Of a stretch of DNA of 45,961 bases, positions 33,204 through 41,223 are shown in pieces. The notes under the pieces are model-generated. The model had not been told where the DNA came from, did not search any database, and worked only from the letters and a program-made list of their open reading frames with translations. Source of the DNA: JAGWRA01 sp035534615 (GTDB lineage Bacteria > Acidobacteriota > Vicinamibacteria > Vicinamibacterales > CAVVIG01); NCBI GenBank assembly GCA_035534615.1, contig DATLRO010000119.1, forward strand, positions 1 through 45,961, read 5' to 3'. The translations under genes and the position numbers were made by a program. Each line of letters opens with the position of its first letter. Position 1 is the stretch's first letter.

Positions 33204-34613
33204 ATGTCTCTCTTCAGTCCGAAGCAGCAGGGCGTCTGGCTGGCCGGCGCGTTGACGGTCGCCGGGATCGTCGGCGCCGCCTCCAGCGCCTCGGCGATTC
33301 CGGCGTTCGCGCGGAAGTACCAGACCAGCTGCCAGACGTGCCACATCATGTTTCCGAAGCTGAACGCCTTCGGCGAGGCGTTCCGGCTGGCCGGCTACCG
33401 GATGCCCGGCGAGACGCCGGGGATGGTGAAGATCCCGCCGATCCCGCTCGGCGCCCCGGCCTACAAGCAGCTCTGGCCGAAGGCGGTCTGGCCCGGCGCG
33501 ATCGACAGCGTGCCGCCGTTCGCCATGAACATCCAGTTCGCCGACCACAACGAGTCGGACCTCAACCCGAACGGCTCGGTCACGAACATCTTGAACGACT
33601 TCCAGTTCCCGACGGAAGCGAACATCTTCGCGGGCGGCACGCTCGGCGACCACGTGTCGTATCTGAGCGAGGTGACCTTCGGGCAGAACCCCGACGGCTC
33701 GGTGGACGTCGAGCTCGAACATGCGAGTCTCAACTTCGACTCGCCCTTCGGCCCCCACGACCTGTTTCACTTCCGGATCGGCAAGATCTCGCCGAACCTG
33801 ACGGACGGCTTCAACGAGATGTGGATCTCGACCGACTCGCCGATCAATTCGGTCTTCGCCTACGACCCGATCGGCGCGCAGGGCGGCGTGGGGCTGGCGC
33901 CGGACAGCATCAGCCCGACGCCCATCTCGCTCCCGACGCTGGTGCGGGGCATCGAGGCGTACGGCATCATCGATCACCGGATCCTGTACGTGGCCGGCGT
34001 CGCCAGCGGCATTTCGCCCGGCGTGAACCGGTTCGACGGCAACAACGCCAAGGACGTCTACGCCCGGCTCGACTACAAGATCGGCGGCATGGGGCTCGAC
34101 GGCTACGAGAAGGGGAATCCGCCGGTCGACTCCTGGCAGGACAACTCCCTGCGGCTCGGGGTCTTCGTCTACCGGGGCGACGGCGCCGGCATCGACTTCG
34201 CGTCGAGCGATCTGCTCGGCGCGCCGATCAACATCCAGGACACCAAGTACCTGCGGACCGGCCTCTATGGCAGCTGGTTCATCGGGAACCTGAACGTGTT
34301 CGGCGTCTACATGCACGGCACGGACACGCTGCGGCTGCTGCAGCCGGCCAACGATACGTTCATCTCCCAGCTCTCGCCCGGATACGACGCGTGGTTCACG
34401 CAGGGCGACTACATGATCCTGCCGTGGCTCCAGGGCACCTTCCGGTACGAGGACCTGAAGCCCGGCGACCCGACGGTGCCGAGCCTGAGGACCGCGGTGC
34501 TGAATGCCAGCATGCTGATCCGCGCCAACGTGAAGTTCATGCTCGAGTACGTGCGCGACCTGCGTCAGGGACAGAACCACTCCTTCGACGCCATCGTCCG
34601 ATTCGCGTTCTAG
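33204..34613 (+). CDS. Monoheme cytochrome-porin fusion, Cyc2-like (copy B)
   Basis: The 469-residue paralogue has the same plan: signal peptide (cleavage near SASA), heme motif CQTCH (43-47) in FARKYQTSCQTCHIMF, then PKLNAFGEAFRLAGY and a long beta-strand-rich barrel ending IVRFAF. ATG 33204 is preceded by AAGGAGG eight bases upstream, a strong start. The barrel differs considerably from copy A, with an inserted PPIPLGAPAYKQLWPKAVWP loop and NGSVTNILNDF strands. It is therefore an old duplicate or separately acquired. It probably moves electrons across the outer membrane. It is followed by its own cupredoxin gene. Confidence 0.8.
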   Translation: MSLFSPKQQGVWLAGALTVAGIVGAASSASAIPAFARKYQTSCQTCHIMFPKLNAFGEAFRLAGYRMPGETPGMVKIPPIPLGAPAYKQLWPKAVWPGAIDSVPPFAMNIQFADHNESDLNPNGSVTNILNDFQFPTEANIFAGGTLGDHVSYLSEVTFGQNPDGSVDVELEHASLNFDSPFGPHDLFHFRIGKISPNLTDGFNEMWISTDSPINSVFAYDPIGAQGGVGLAPDSISPTPISLPTLVRGIEAYGIIDHRILYVAGVASGISPGVNRFDGNNAKDVYARLDYKIGGMGLDGYEKGNPPVDSWQDNSLRLGVFVYRGDGAGIDFASSDLLGAPINIQDTKYLRTGLYGSWFIGNLNVFGVYMHGTDTLRLLQPANDTFISQLSPGYDAWFTQGDYMILPWLQGTFRYEDLKPGDPTVPSLRTAVLNASMLIRANVKFMLEYVRDLRQGQNHSFDAIVRFAF

Positions 34614-34679
34614 CGGAGTGGTTCGACGCGGCAAGGGCCGCACGCGTGTTCACAGCCGGCACGTCCGGCGGAGGTCATC

Positions 34680-35312
34680 ATGAAACGTCGTCTTACTCGT
34701 GTGACAGGATTCACGGCGGTCGCGGCCCTGGCGGCTGCGCTCGTCATCGGTTCGAGCCCCGCGGCCTCGGCGGCCGGCGGCGGGACCATCACCGGCAAGG
34801 TCATGGCCGATGGCCACGCGTCGGACGCGGACACGGTCGTCTATCTGGCGCATGTCGCCGGCACCTTCCCGGGCGGCAACGCGGAGATGGACCAGCACAA
34901 GCTGAAGTTCGAGCCGCACGTGCTGCCGATCGTCGAAGGGACGACCGTGAGGTTCAGGAACAGCGACCCGGTGCCGCACAACGTCTTCTCGCCGAACTTC
35001 GAGAAGTACAACCTCGGCACCTGGAAGCAGGGGCAGAGCAAGACCTACACCTTCAAACATCCGTGCAAGACGTTTCCCTGCGTCTACGACCAGCTCTGCC
35101 TCCTGCATCCGGAGATGAGCGCGTACATCGTCGTACTGCAGAATCCGTATTTCGCGGTGACCGATGAGGCGGGGATGTACACGATCAAGGACGTGCCGGC
35201 TGGCAGCTACCAGCTGGAAGTCTGGCACGACGGCAAGCTGAAGGCGGCGGGGAAGCCGGTGACCGTGGTCGACGGCAAGACGCTGACCGTCAACTTCACG
35301 ATGCAAAGCTGA
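34680..35312 (+). CDS. Blue-copper (cupredoxin-like) exported protein B
   Basis: The 210-residue paralogue of the leftward cupredoxin has a signal peptide (1 to about 31) and a plastocyanin-like core. Likely copper ligands are H100 in PVPHNVF and C140, H143, M146 in QLCLLHPEMSAYI. Extra cysteines (C129, C134) may form a disulfide. The C-terminal domain (GMYTIKDVPAGSYQLEVWH) matches that of copy A. ATG 34680 has GGAGG five bases upstream. It lies 66 bases after cytochrome-porin B, repeating the porin-cupredoxin pairing on the other strand. Periplasmic electron carriage is inferred. Confidence 0.75.
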   Translation: MKRRLTRVTGFTAVAALAAALVIGSSPAASAAGGGTITGKVMADGHASDADTVVYLAHVAGTFPGGNAEMDQHKLKFEPHVLPIVEGTTVRFRNSDPVPHNVFSPNFEKYNLGTWKQGQSKTYTFKHPCKTFPCVYDQLCLLHPEMSAYIVVLQNPYFAVTDEAGMYTIKDVPAGSYQLEVWHDGKLKAAGKPVTVVDGKTLTVNFTMQS

Positions 35313-35320
35313 ACGGACTC

Positions 35321-35354
35321 GCGACGTGGCCGGTGCCGGCACCGGCCACGTCGC
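35321..35354. terminator. 34-bp perfect palindrome after cupredoxin B
   Basis: GCGACGTGGCCGGTGCC (35321-35337) is followed directly by its exact reverse complement (35338-35354). It begins nine bases after the cupredoxin stop. In RNA it would give a very stable hairpin with a strained loop, acting as a terminator or 3' protection, although no T-tract follows. Confidence 0.55.
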
Positions 35355-35420
35355 CCATGCCTCCCGACCCCCGCCCGGCCACCATTCCAGCTCCCCGAAT
35401 CGACATGACCGGAACGACAA

Positions 35421-35450
35421 ACGGCCGCCCGAAGGCGGCCGCAAGGGGTG
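35421..35450. terminator. GC hairpin downstream of tRNA-Pro
   Basis: GCGGCCGCC, loop TTCG, GGCGGCCGT on the minus strand, about 20 bases past the tRNA 3' end, after the run TTTTT that directly follows CCA. It probably ends the tRNA transcript and could also stop rightward read-through. Confidence 0.5.
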
Positions 35451-35467
35451 TCGATCCCCAGAAAAAT

Positions 35468-35544
35468 TGGTCGGGGCGGCCGGATTCGAACCGGCGACCC
35501 CCTGCGCCCAAGGCAGGTGCGCTACCAGGCTGCGCTACGCCCCG
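35468..35544 (-). tRNA. tRNA-Pro (UGG)
   Basis: A 77-nt cloverleaf: acceptor CGGGGCG pairs with CGCCCCG, the D-arm begins GCGCAGCC, the anticodon stem CCTGC/GCAGG holds loop CTTGGGC with anticodon TGG, and the T-arm is GCCGG-TTCGAAT-CCGGC. Discriminator A is followed by an encoded CCA. A TTTTT run follows at the 3' side. Confidence 0.96.
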
Positions 35545-35672
35545 ACTCCACCCCATTTTCCCGTACTTCTCCCCCCGGGCGTCAGCCATCCCGTCCGGAG
35601 GCCCGATTCCAGCCCGGTCGCCCCTCGACCGCCGCCTTCTGACAGTATTCGTCCTACACGGACCGACCGGGT

Positions 35673-36995
35673 ATGATACCGGCGATGCGAAACGCCACTG
35701 TGAATGCCAGCACGGCCATTTTCAAAGCCGTGGACGCCCAGCGCGCCGATCTCGTCGCATTTCTCCAGAGCCTGATCCAGGTGCCGAGCCTGCCCGGATG
35801 CGAGCGGCCGGCCCACGCGCTGGTGGCCGCGACGCTCACGACGATGGGGCTGAACGTCGACGTCGTGTCGATCGACTACCAGACGCTCAAGAACCATCCC
35901 GCCTTCTGCGACGACGGCATCCCCTTCGACGACCGGATCAACATCGTCGGCCGCTGGCGCGGGAGCGGTCCCTCCGGCCCGGCCCGGGAGACCTCCGGCG
36001 GCTCGCTCATCCTCAACGGCCACCTCGACGTCGTCTCCCCGGGCGACCTGTCGCGCTGGAACGGATCGCCATGGAGCGGCGCCGTCCGCAACGGCCGGAT
36101 CTACGGCCGGGGGGCCTGCGACATGAAGGCCGGCGTGGCCGCCGTCATCTTCGCCGTGGCGGCGCTGCGCTCCGCCGGCGTCGTGCTGGAGCACGACGTC
36201 CTCATCGAGAGCGTGAGCGGAGAGGAGAGCGGGGGCGTCGGCACGCTGGCGACCATCGCGCGAGGCTACCGGGCGGCGGCCGCCATCATCATGGAGCCGA
36301 CGTCGCTCAAGATGTGCCCCGTGCAGGCCGGTGCGCTGACGTTCCGGCTCAAGGTCATCGGGCGTTCGGTCCACGCCTGCATCAAAGACGAAGGGGTCAG
36401 CGCCATCGACAAGGCCTACGTGCTGATCGAGGCGCTGCGGGACCTGGAGCGGCAGCGGCACCGGTCGACCCGCAACCCCCTGTACGCCGACCCCACGCGC
36501 GTGGCGCCGATCAGCATCGGCACCATCCGGGGCGGCAACTGGCACTCGACCGTCCCCGAAGAGCTGGTGATGGAGGGGCGGTACGGCGTGATGCCGGGGG
36601 AGTCGATTGACGCCGCCAGGCAGATGATGAGCGAGGCGCTGGCCCGTGCCGCGGCGGCCGACCCCTGGCTGGCCGGACACCCGCCGACGCTCGAGTGGTT
36701 CGAAGGGCAGTTCGAGTCGGGACGGACACCGGTCGACGCGCCGATCATCGGGGTGCTCGGCGCCAGCCACCGGGAGGTCACCGGATCCGAGCCGGCGATC
36801 GAAGGTGTCACGTACGGCTCGGATCTGCGGCTCTTCACCAACCACGCCGGGATGCCCGCCGTCCTGTACGGCCCGGGCGACGTCCGTCAGGCGCACGCCA
36901 TCAACGAATCGATCGACCTGGACGAGGTCATGACCGCGACGCGCGTGCTGGCCCTGACCATTTTTCGCTGGTGTGGCGGCCGGCTCGCCGCCTGA
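35673..36995 (+). CDS. M20 family metallopeptidase (ArgE/DapE-like)
   Basis: The 440-residue di-zinc hydrolase belongs to the ArgE/DapE/CPG2 family. Metal and catalytic residues are all visible: NGHLDVVSPG (His, catalytic Asp), GRGACDMKAG (bridging Asp), SGEESGG (catalytic Glu and ligand Glu), MEPTSL (Glu) and QAHAINESI (terminal His). The dimerisation domain includes GRSVHACIKDEG. It removes an acyl or amino acid group from an unidentified substrate; acetylornithine deacetylase and carboxypeptidase activities are both possible. No signal peptide. Start may be ATG 35673 or 35685; neither has a Shine-Dalgarno, and TATGAT at 35672 overlaps the first. Confidence 0.88.
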   Translation: MIPAMRNATVNASTAIFKAVDAQRADLVAFLQSLIQVPSLPGCERPAHALVAATLTTMGLNVDVVSIDYQTLKNHPAFCDDGIPFDDRINIVGRWRGSGPSGPARETSGGSLILNGHLDVVSPGDLSRWNGSPWSGAVRNGRIYGRGACDMKAGVAAVIFAVAALRSAGVVLEHDVLIESVSGEESGGVGTLATIARGYRAAAAIIMEPTSLKMCPVQAGALTFRLKVIGRSVHACIKDEGVSAIDKAYVLIEALRDLERQRHRSTRNPLYADPTRVAPISIGTIRGGNWHSTVPEELVMEGRYGVMPGESIDAARQMMSEALARAAAADPWLAGHPPTLEWFEGQFESGRTPVDAPIIGVLGASHREVTGSEPAIEGVTYGSDLRLFTNHAGMPAVLYGPGDVRQAHAINESIDLDEVMTATRVLALTIFRWCGGRLAA

Positions 36996-37002
36996 CCGAA
37001 TC

Positions 37003-37033
37003 GGGGACGGGTCTCGTGACATAACCCGTCCCC
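37003..37033. repeat. REP-like inverted repeat, partial second copy near 27391-27407
   Basis: GGGGACGGGT (37003-37012), 11-base loop, ACCCGTCCCC (37024-37033), eight bases past the M20 stop. Its right arm and flank recur as AACCCGTCCCCGAT at 27397-27409, beside the oxidase subunit I stop, suggesting an interspersed element. It may also serve as a terminator. Confidence 0.55.
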
Positions 37034-37316
37034 ACGCTGCAGTCGATCTGTACACGCCCCGTCGCTGGCGCGAACAGCAACGGCGGGGCGACACGCCATG
37101 GTCGCCGCGCCGCGGCGGTTGTCGCAATCTTCCAACTCGTTCAAAATCAGTAATTTGACTGGCGTCAGTCGCGTCGGTCCGATCGCGAAGGGCTGACTGG
37201 TACGCAGGTTGCTTTTTTCGCTGACGGTATAAAGCGAAAGACCCCTACCAGCCGGGTGGCATCCTGTTCCCACCTTTGAGCCGTCGCCACCGGCAAAATT
37301 CCATTCCACCCGTCCC

Positions 37317-37343
37317 GGGCGGCAGACCTTCGGGTCTCCGCCC
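37317..37343 (-). terminator. Terminator hairpin after rdgB
   Basis: GGGCGG-C-AGACC, loop TTCG, GGTCT-CCGCCC: an 11-bp stem with one bulge and a stable UUCG/CGAA-type tetraloop, beginning 12 bases past the rdgB stop. No T-run follows. Confidence 0.5.
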
Positions 37344-37354
37344 GCGGCCACGAC

Positions 37355-38005
37355 TCACCGGGGCGACAGTCGCCCCGTGAGTCCTTTCAGTCTCCGGCCG
37401 AAATCCCGGAACGCCTGACCGCGATGGCTGACGGCCGTCTTCTCGGCCTCGGTGACCTCGGCGAGCGTCCGGCCGTACGGCGGGTAGAAGAAGATCGGGT
37501 CGTAGCCGAACCCATGCGCGCCGCTGGGCGCCGGCGCGATGCGTCCCTCGACGACGCCGCGTGTCTCGATCACCACGCGGTCGCCCTCGGCGCACACGAC
37601 CGCACAGACGAACCGGGCGGTGCTGGTCGTCAGGCCGCGCTGCCGCAGGCCGTCGTAGAGGAGGGCGAACTTCTGCGGGTAGGTCGCGCCGGCTCCGCCG
37701 AACCGGGCCGACTCGACGCCGGGCCGGCCGTCGAGCGCGTCGATTTCGAGCCCCGAATCCTCGGCGACGGTCGGCAGGCCGGTCGCCCGCGCATAGTACG
37801 TCGCCTTCTGCCGCGCGTTCTCTTCGAAGCTCCGTCCGGTTTCTTCGGGGGGCTCGACCGGGGGGACATCGTTCAGCGTCAGGAGCTCGACCGGCGCGTC
37901 CGCCAGGATGCCCCGAATCTCCCGGAGCTTGTCCCGGTTGGTCGTCGCCACGAGCAGGCGGATTGGCGCGGCCGGCGGCCGGTCCGCCGGCGGACGGTCG
38001 GTCAT
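37355..38005 (-). CDS. rdgB: Non-canonical purine NTP pyrophosphatase (ITPase)
   Basis: The 216-residue RdgB/HAM1 protein hydrolyses dITP, XTP and ITP to monophosphates, keeping damaged purines out of DNA and RNA. Motifs are VATTNRDKLREI at the N-terminus, SFEENARQKA, AEDSGLEIDAL with the metal-binding acidic residues, GFGYDPIFFYP and SHRGQAF near the C-terminus. The length is slightly above the usual 195-205 because of a proline-rich head (MTDRPPADRPPAAPIR). ATG 38005 overlaps the rph stop as ATGA. Last gene of the amiC-gerM-rph-rdgB operon. Confidence 0.96.
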   Translation of the reverse strand: MTDRPPADRPPAAPIRLLVATTNRDKLREIRGILADAPVELLTLNDVPPVEPPEETGRSFEENARQKATYYARATGLPTVAEDSGLEIDALDGRPGVESARFGGAGATYPQKFALLYDGLRQRGLTTSTARFVCAVVCAEGDRVVIETRGVVEGRIAPAPSGAHGFGYDPIFFYPPYGRTLAEVTEAEKTAVSHRGQAFRDFGRRLKGLTGRLSPR

Positions 38006-38730
38006 GGCCGCCGCAGATCCCCGACAATGGCCCGCTGCTTGTCGATCAGCTGATGGATGCCGGCGTCGGCCAGGTCGAGCAGCGCCAGCAGCGCGTCGCG
38101 CCCGAACGGCAGCGCTTCGGCGGTCCCCTGCACTTCGACGAACCGCCCGTCGCCGGTCTTGACGATGTTCATGTCGACCTCGGCGACGGAGTCTTCCTCG
38201 TACGCGAGGTCCAGCATGGGCCGGCCGCTGACGATGCCGACGCTCGTCGCGGCGACGTAGTCTCGGACCGGCATGGTCTTCAGGACGCCCTGTTCCATCA
38301 GCCGTCGCAAGGCCAGGACGAGCGCGACGAACGCGCCGGTGATGGAGGCCGTCCGCGTGCCGCCGTCCGCCTGAATCACGTCGCAGTCGATCCAGATCGT
38401 GCGCTCACCCATCGCGTCGAGCGCGGTGACCGACCGGAGCGATCGTCCGATCAGGCGCTGGATCTCCTGCGTGCGGCCGCCGACCTTGCCGGTCGAGGCC
38501 TCGCGCGTGGTGCGCGTCGTCGTGGCGCGCGGCAGCATGCCGTACTCGGCGGTGACCCAGCCCTTGCCGGTGTTCCTGAGGAAGCCGGGGACGCGATCCT
38601 CGACGCTGGCGGCGCAGATCACGCGGGTCCGGCCGACCTCGATGAACACCGATCCTTCGGCGTGTTCCAGAAAGTGAGGCGTCAGTATCGTGGGACGAAG
38701 CTGTTCGGGCGCGCGGTTGTCAGATCTCAT
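38002..38730 (-). CDS. rph: Ribonuclease PH
   Basis: The 242-residue phosphorolytic 3'-5' exoribonuclease trims tRNA 3' ends and helps degrade structured RNA. Family features are GSVFIEVGRTRVICAASVE, GKGWVTAEYGMLPRAT, QEIQRLIGRSLRSV, DCDVIQADGGTRTASITGA and DLAYEEDSVAEVDMN. It is complete and of normal length. ATG 38730 lies 63 bases after the gerM stop, and the gene overlaps rdgB by four bases. The rph-rdgB pairing is widespread in bacteria. Confidence 0.97.
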   Translation of the reverse strand: MRSDNRAPEQLRPTILTPHFLEHAEGSVFIEVGRTRVICAASVEDRVPGFLRNTGKGWVTAEYGMLPRATTTRTTREASTGKVGGRTQEIQRLIGRSLRSVTALDAMGERTIWIDCDVIQADGGTRTASITGAFVALVLALRRLMEQGVLKTMPVRDYVAATSVGIVSGRPMLDLAYEEDSVAEVDMNIVKTGDGRFVEVQGTAEALPFGRDALLALLDLADAGIHQLIDKQRAIVGDLRRP

Positions 38731-38793
38731 AACGGGAGCGGTCTCGCAGCGGCGGTGGTGGCTCGCGGCGGCTGTCCGGCCGCTCGCGCGTCT

Positions 38794-39420
38794 TCAGGGT
38801 TTCCCGGGCGCCGGCGGCGGTGCCGGCGCCTCGACGAACGTCAGGTTCTTCTGCAACGGACGGCGCAGGTCGACATGTCCGGCGAGGGTGTCGACCTCCT
38901 GGCCGTCCACGAGGATCTGCACGCCGGTGATGGCCGGCAGGTTCACGGTGACGGCGTCGACGATCGTGTAGACGGTGAGCAGCTCGGCCGTCGTGCCGCC
39001 CGGATGATTCTTCGCCACTTCCGGGCTGAGGTCGACGTACGCGTCCCCCTTGTCGGTGACGTAGAGCGCCTTCAGCGTCGTCCCGGCCGGGATGGCCGAC
39101 ACGAGCGGCGGCTGGACCGGCGCGAGCTGGGCGGTGATCAGCGCCCGGGCCTGTTCAGCGGTCGTCTCGCCGAACGGCACCTCGCGCCCGACCGGTACGA
39201 GCGACAGCCCGTCGTTCGCCACGTAGAACAGCCGCGCCATGATGCGCCGCCCGGTCGCGGCCGGGCTGCCGGCCGCGGCCGGGGCGAGAGCGGCCGGCGT
39301 CGCTGCGGCCGGCGGTGCGTGCGTGCCGGCGCGCCGCGGCAGCTCGACGAACAGCAGCCAGGCGAGCAGCACGGTCAGGGCGACGATGCCACCGGCCGCG
39401 AGCAGACGGCGCGACCTCAT
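38794..39420 (-). CDS. GerMN-domain membrane-anchored protein
   Basis: The 208-residue protein has one N-terminal membrane helix (about 8-27), an Ala/Pro-rich linker, then a GerMN (spore germination GerM-like) domain from about residue 62 to 190. Markers are IPAGTTLKALYVTDKGDAYVDLS, TVYTIVDAVTVNL and GVQILVDGQEVDTL. In non-sporulating bacteria this domain occurs in envelope proteins next to cell-wall amidases, as here. The periplasmic or extracytoplasmic domain may bind or regulate peptidoglycan enzymes; this is context-based. ATG 39420 overlaps the amidase stop as ATGA. Confidence 0.88.
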   Translation of the reverse strand: MRSRRLLAAGGIVALTVLLAWLLFVELPRRAGTHAPPAAATPAALAPAAAGSPAATGRRIMARLFYVANDGLSLVPVGREVPFGETTAEQARALITAQLAPVQPPLVSAIPAGTTLKALYVTDKGDAYVDLSPEVAKNHPGGTTAELLTVYTIVDAVTVNLPAITGVQILVDGQEVDTLAGHVDLRRPLQKNLTFVEAPAPPPAPGKP

Positions 39421-41045
39421 CGTCCCTGCCCTCCGCCCGGCTTGGGCTTCGGCGCGGCCGCCGCGGCCGCGGGCGCGCCGGGCTGCTGCGCCACGTAATT
39501 GCGGAACTGGACGATGGCGGCGTACAGCGCCTGCACGATGGTCTGCTGGAACGCGGCCGTGCCGAGCTGGTCTTCCTGTGTCGGGTTCGACAGGTAGCCC
39601 ATCTCCACGAGCACCGCCGGCATGTTGGCGCCGACCAGCACGCGCAGGGGCGCCTGGGTCGGGCCGCGCCCGTCGAGCGGCACGTGTCCCTGGAACTGCC
39701 GCTCGATCATGGACGCGAACGTGGCCGACTCCTGGACGAAGCGCGCCTGCGCGACCTGCCACGGCAGGATTTCGAGAACGCGCGTGCCGCCGCCGAACAC
39801 CGGCATCTTCGCCGCGCCCGCCTCGGCGGCCTGGGCGGCCTGAGCGGCCTCCTGATCGAGCCCGAGATAGAAGATTTCGGCCCCCTGCACGCTGCTGCGG
39901 AACGACGCGTTCGCGTGGAGGCTGAGAAACAGGTCGGCCTTGTTGTTGTTGGCGAGCGCCGCGCGGTCGTCCGCACTCAGCGTCTGATCGCCGTTGCGCG
40001 TCAGCAGGACCCGGAGCCCCAGCCGGCTCTCAATCATCGCCTTCAGCTGGCGCGCCACCGCCAGCGTGATGTTCTTTTCCAGCGTGCCGTGCGGCCCCTT
40101 CACCCCGGTGTCGGTGCCGCCGTGGCCCGGATCGATGACGATCGTGCGGACCGCCGGCGCGACCGCCGGAAACGGGAGCGGGCTGGCGGGCGCGGAAGGC
40201 ACGGAGGGGACCGCCGGCGCAGGCGGCGTCGCGCGCGGGAACGGTGTCGGCACGGGCGGTGCCGGCGCGGGCGCGGGCGGCGTCCCCGTCGCCCCCTTCG
40301 CCAGCAGGTCGAGCGTGATCCGTCCCGCCGTCGCGCCGATCGCCTGCGTGGACGTGTGGAACGACGCGAATTGCGGTCCCAGGTCGAGGGCCAGCGTCGC
40401 CGGCTCGATAACGGTCAGGCCCTGCAGGAGTCCGGTCGGCGGCAGGGCCGCCCAGCTGGGATCGAGCGCGTCGGCCTCAAAGGTGATCAGCAGCTGCTCG
40501 CCTTCCTGCTTGATGGCCTCCGGCGTCCGCGGCCGGACGTCAATCGTCAGCCGGACCCCGCCGGCCGCCGGCTCTTCGCGCACGGCGACGCGCGGCACGC
40601 GCAGGTTGCCGATGATCAGCAGCCGGCTGTCGGTCCGCAGCTCGATCCGGGCGTCGTACACCGGCGCCAGCGCGCGGCTGACGAAATCGACCGGCACGAG
40701 CCAGCGGCGGCCTTCCCGGGTCGGCGGCGCCGACAGCGACAGCAGCCGCCCGTTCACGGAGACGAGCGTCTGGTTGGGCGTCAGGACGATCGTTCTGTTC
40801 TTGTACGAAACCGTGATGGCGCCCAGCGTGTCTTCGTGGACCGTCAGCTGGAAGAGGGGGGCGAGGTCGTCGAGCGCGAACATCTCCCGGCCCCGGACGA
40901 CGGTGGAGAGGAGCGTCTGGCGTCCCGAGGCCGTGAGCACACTGTACGGCGATCCGGCCTGGCCGCCTTGTCGGGCAAGTCCCAGCCCCGGCCGGAGGAG
41001 CAGCAGGGCGACACAGGCGGCGTAGCCGAGGTGGCGTGATCTCAA
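39417..41045 (-). CDS. amiC: N-acetylmuramoyl-L-alanine amidase, AMIN plus Amidase_3
   Basis: The 542-residue exported amidase cleaves the bond between muramic acid and the peptide stem. Order: signal peptide (to about 26), a copper-amine-oxidase-N-like/stalk domain (about 30-140), an AMIN domain (about 140-245), a long Pro/Ala linker, then the Amidase_3 domain (about 295-520). Zinc ligands and catalytic Glu are present in DPGHGGTDTG, LEKNITLAVA, FLSLHANAS and VEMGYLSN. A Pro/Lys/Gly tail follows. The start appears to be TTG 41045 with no strong Shine-Dalgarno; the signal peptide supports a start near here. First gene of the operon. Confidence 0.93.
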   Translation of the reverse strand: MRSRHLGYAACVALLLLRPGLGLARQGGQAGSPYSVLTASGRQTLLSTVVRGREMFALDDLAPLFQLTVHEDTLGAITVSYKNRTIVLTPNQTLVSVNGRLLSLSAPPTREGRRWLVPVDFVSRALAPVYDARIELRTDSRLLIIGNLRVPRVAVREEPAAGGVRLTIDVRPRTPEAIKQEGEQLLITFEADALDPSWAALPPTGLLQGLTVIEPATLALDLGPQFASFHTSTQAIGATAGRITLDLLAKGATGTPPAPAPAPPVPTPFPRATPPAPAVPSVPSAPASPLPFPAVAPAVRTIVIDPGHGGTDTGVKGPHGTLEKNITLAVARQLKAMIESRLGLRVLLTRNGDQTLSADDRAALANNNKADLFLSLHANASFRSSVQGAEIFYLGLDQEAAQAAQAAEAGAAKMPVFGGGTRVLEILPWQVAQARFVQESATFASMIERQFQGHVPLDGRGPTQAPLRVLVGANMPAVLVEMGYLSNPTQEDQLGTAAFQQTIVQALYAAIVQFRNYVAQQPGAPAAAAAAPKPKPGGGQGR

Positions 41046-41223
41046 GAGGACCGTGGCAACAGGGACCGCACGCGGCCGCTGCCGGACACCGGCAGGGCGG
41101 GGACCCGGGCTCGATTCGACTGCCTCTATTCTACCGGAACGGCACGCCGTCCGGTCGGACGGTCGTGGAGGACCGGTTGCGCGGGCCGCGGGCCCGCAGT
41201 ACGCTCGGAGCGCGGCCGCCGGA

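Larger units (their letters stand above)
36996..37354. other. Intergenic region with hairpins between M20 gene and rdgB
   Basis: This 359-base convergent gap holds no recognisable gene. It has a dispersed-repeat hairpin at 37003-37033, an unusual AT-rich centre (about 37130-37240, with a T6 run), a bulged hairpin at 37251-37294, and a likely rdgB-operon terminator hairpin at 37317-37343. Each is noted separately. Confidence 0.5.

Noticed and set aside
35639..35677. Promoter CTGACA...TATGAT before the M20 gene
   Set aside because: The spacing is 27 bases, too long for a sigma-70 promoter. TATGAT alone overlaps the possible start codon and is weak evidence.
37190..37300. c-di-GMP (GEMM) riboswitch in the rdgB/M20 gap
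   Set aside because: Some fragments look similar on the minus strand, but the conserved GCAAA tetraloop receptor and core order are absent, and it is downstream rather than upstream of a gene.
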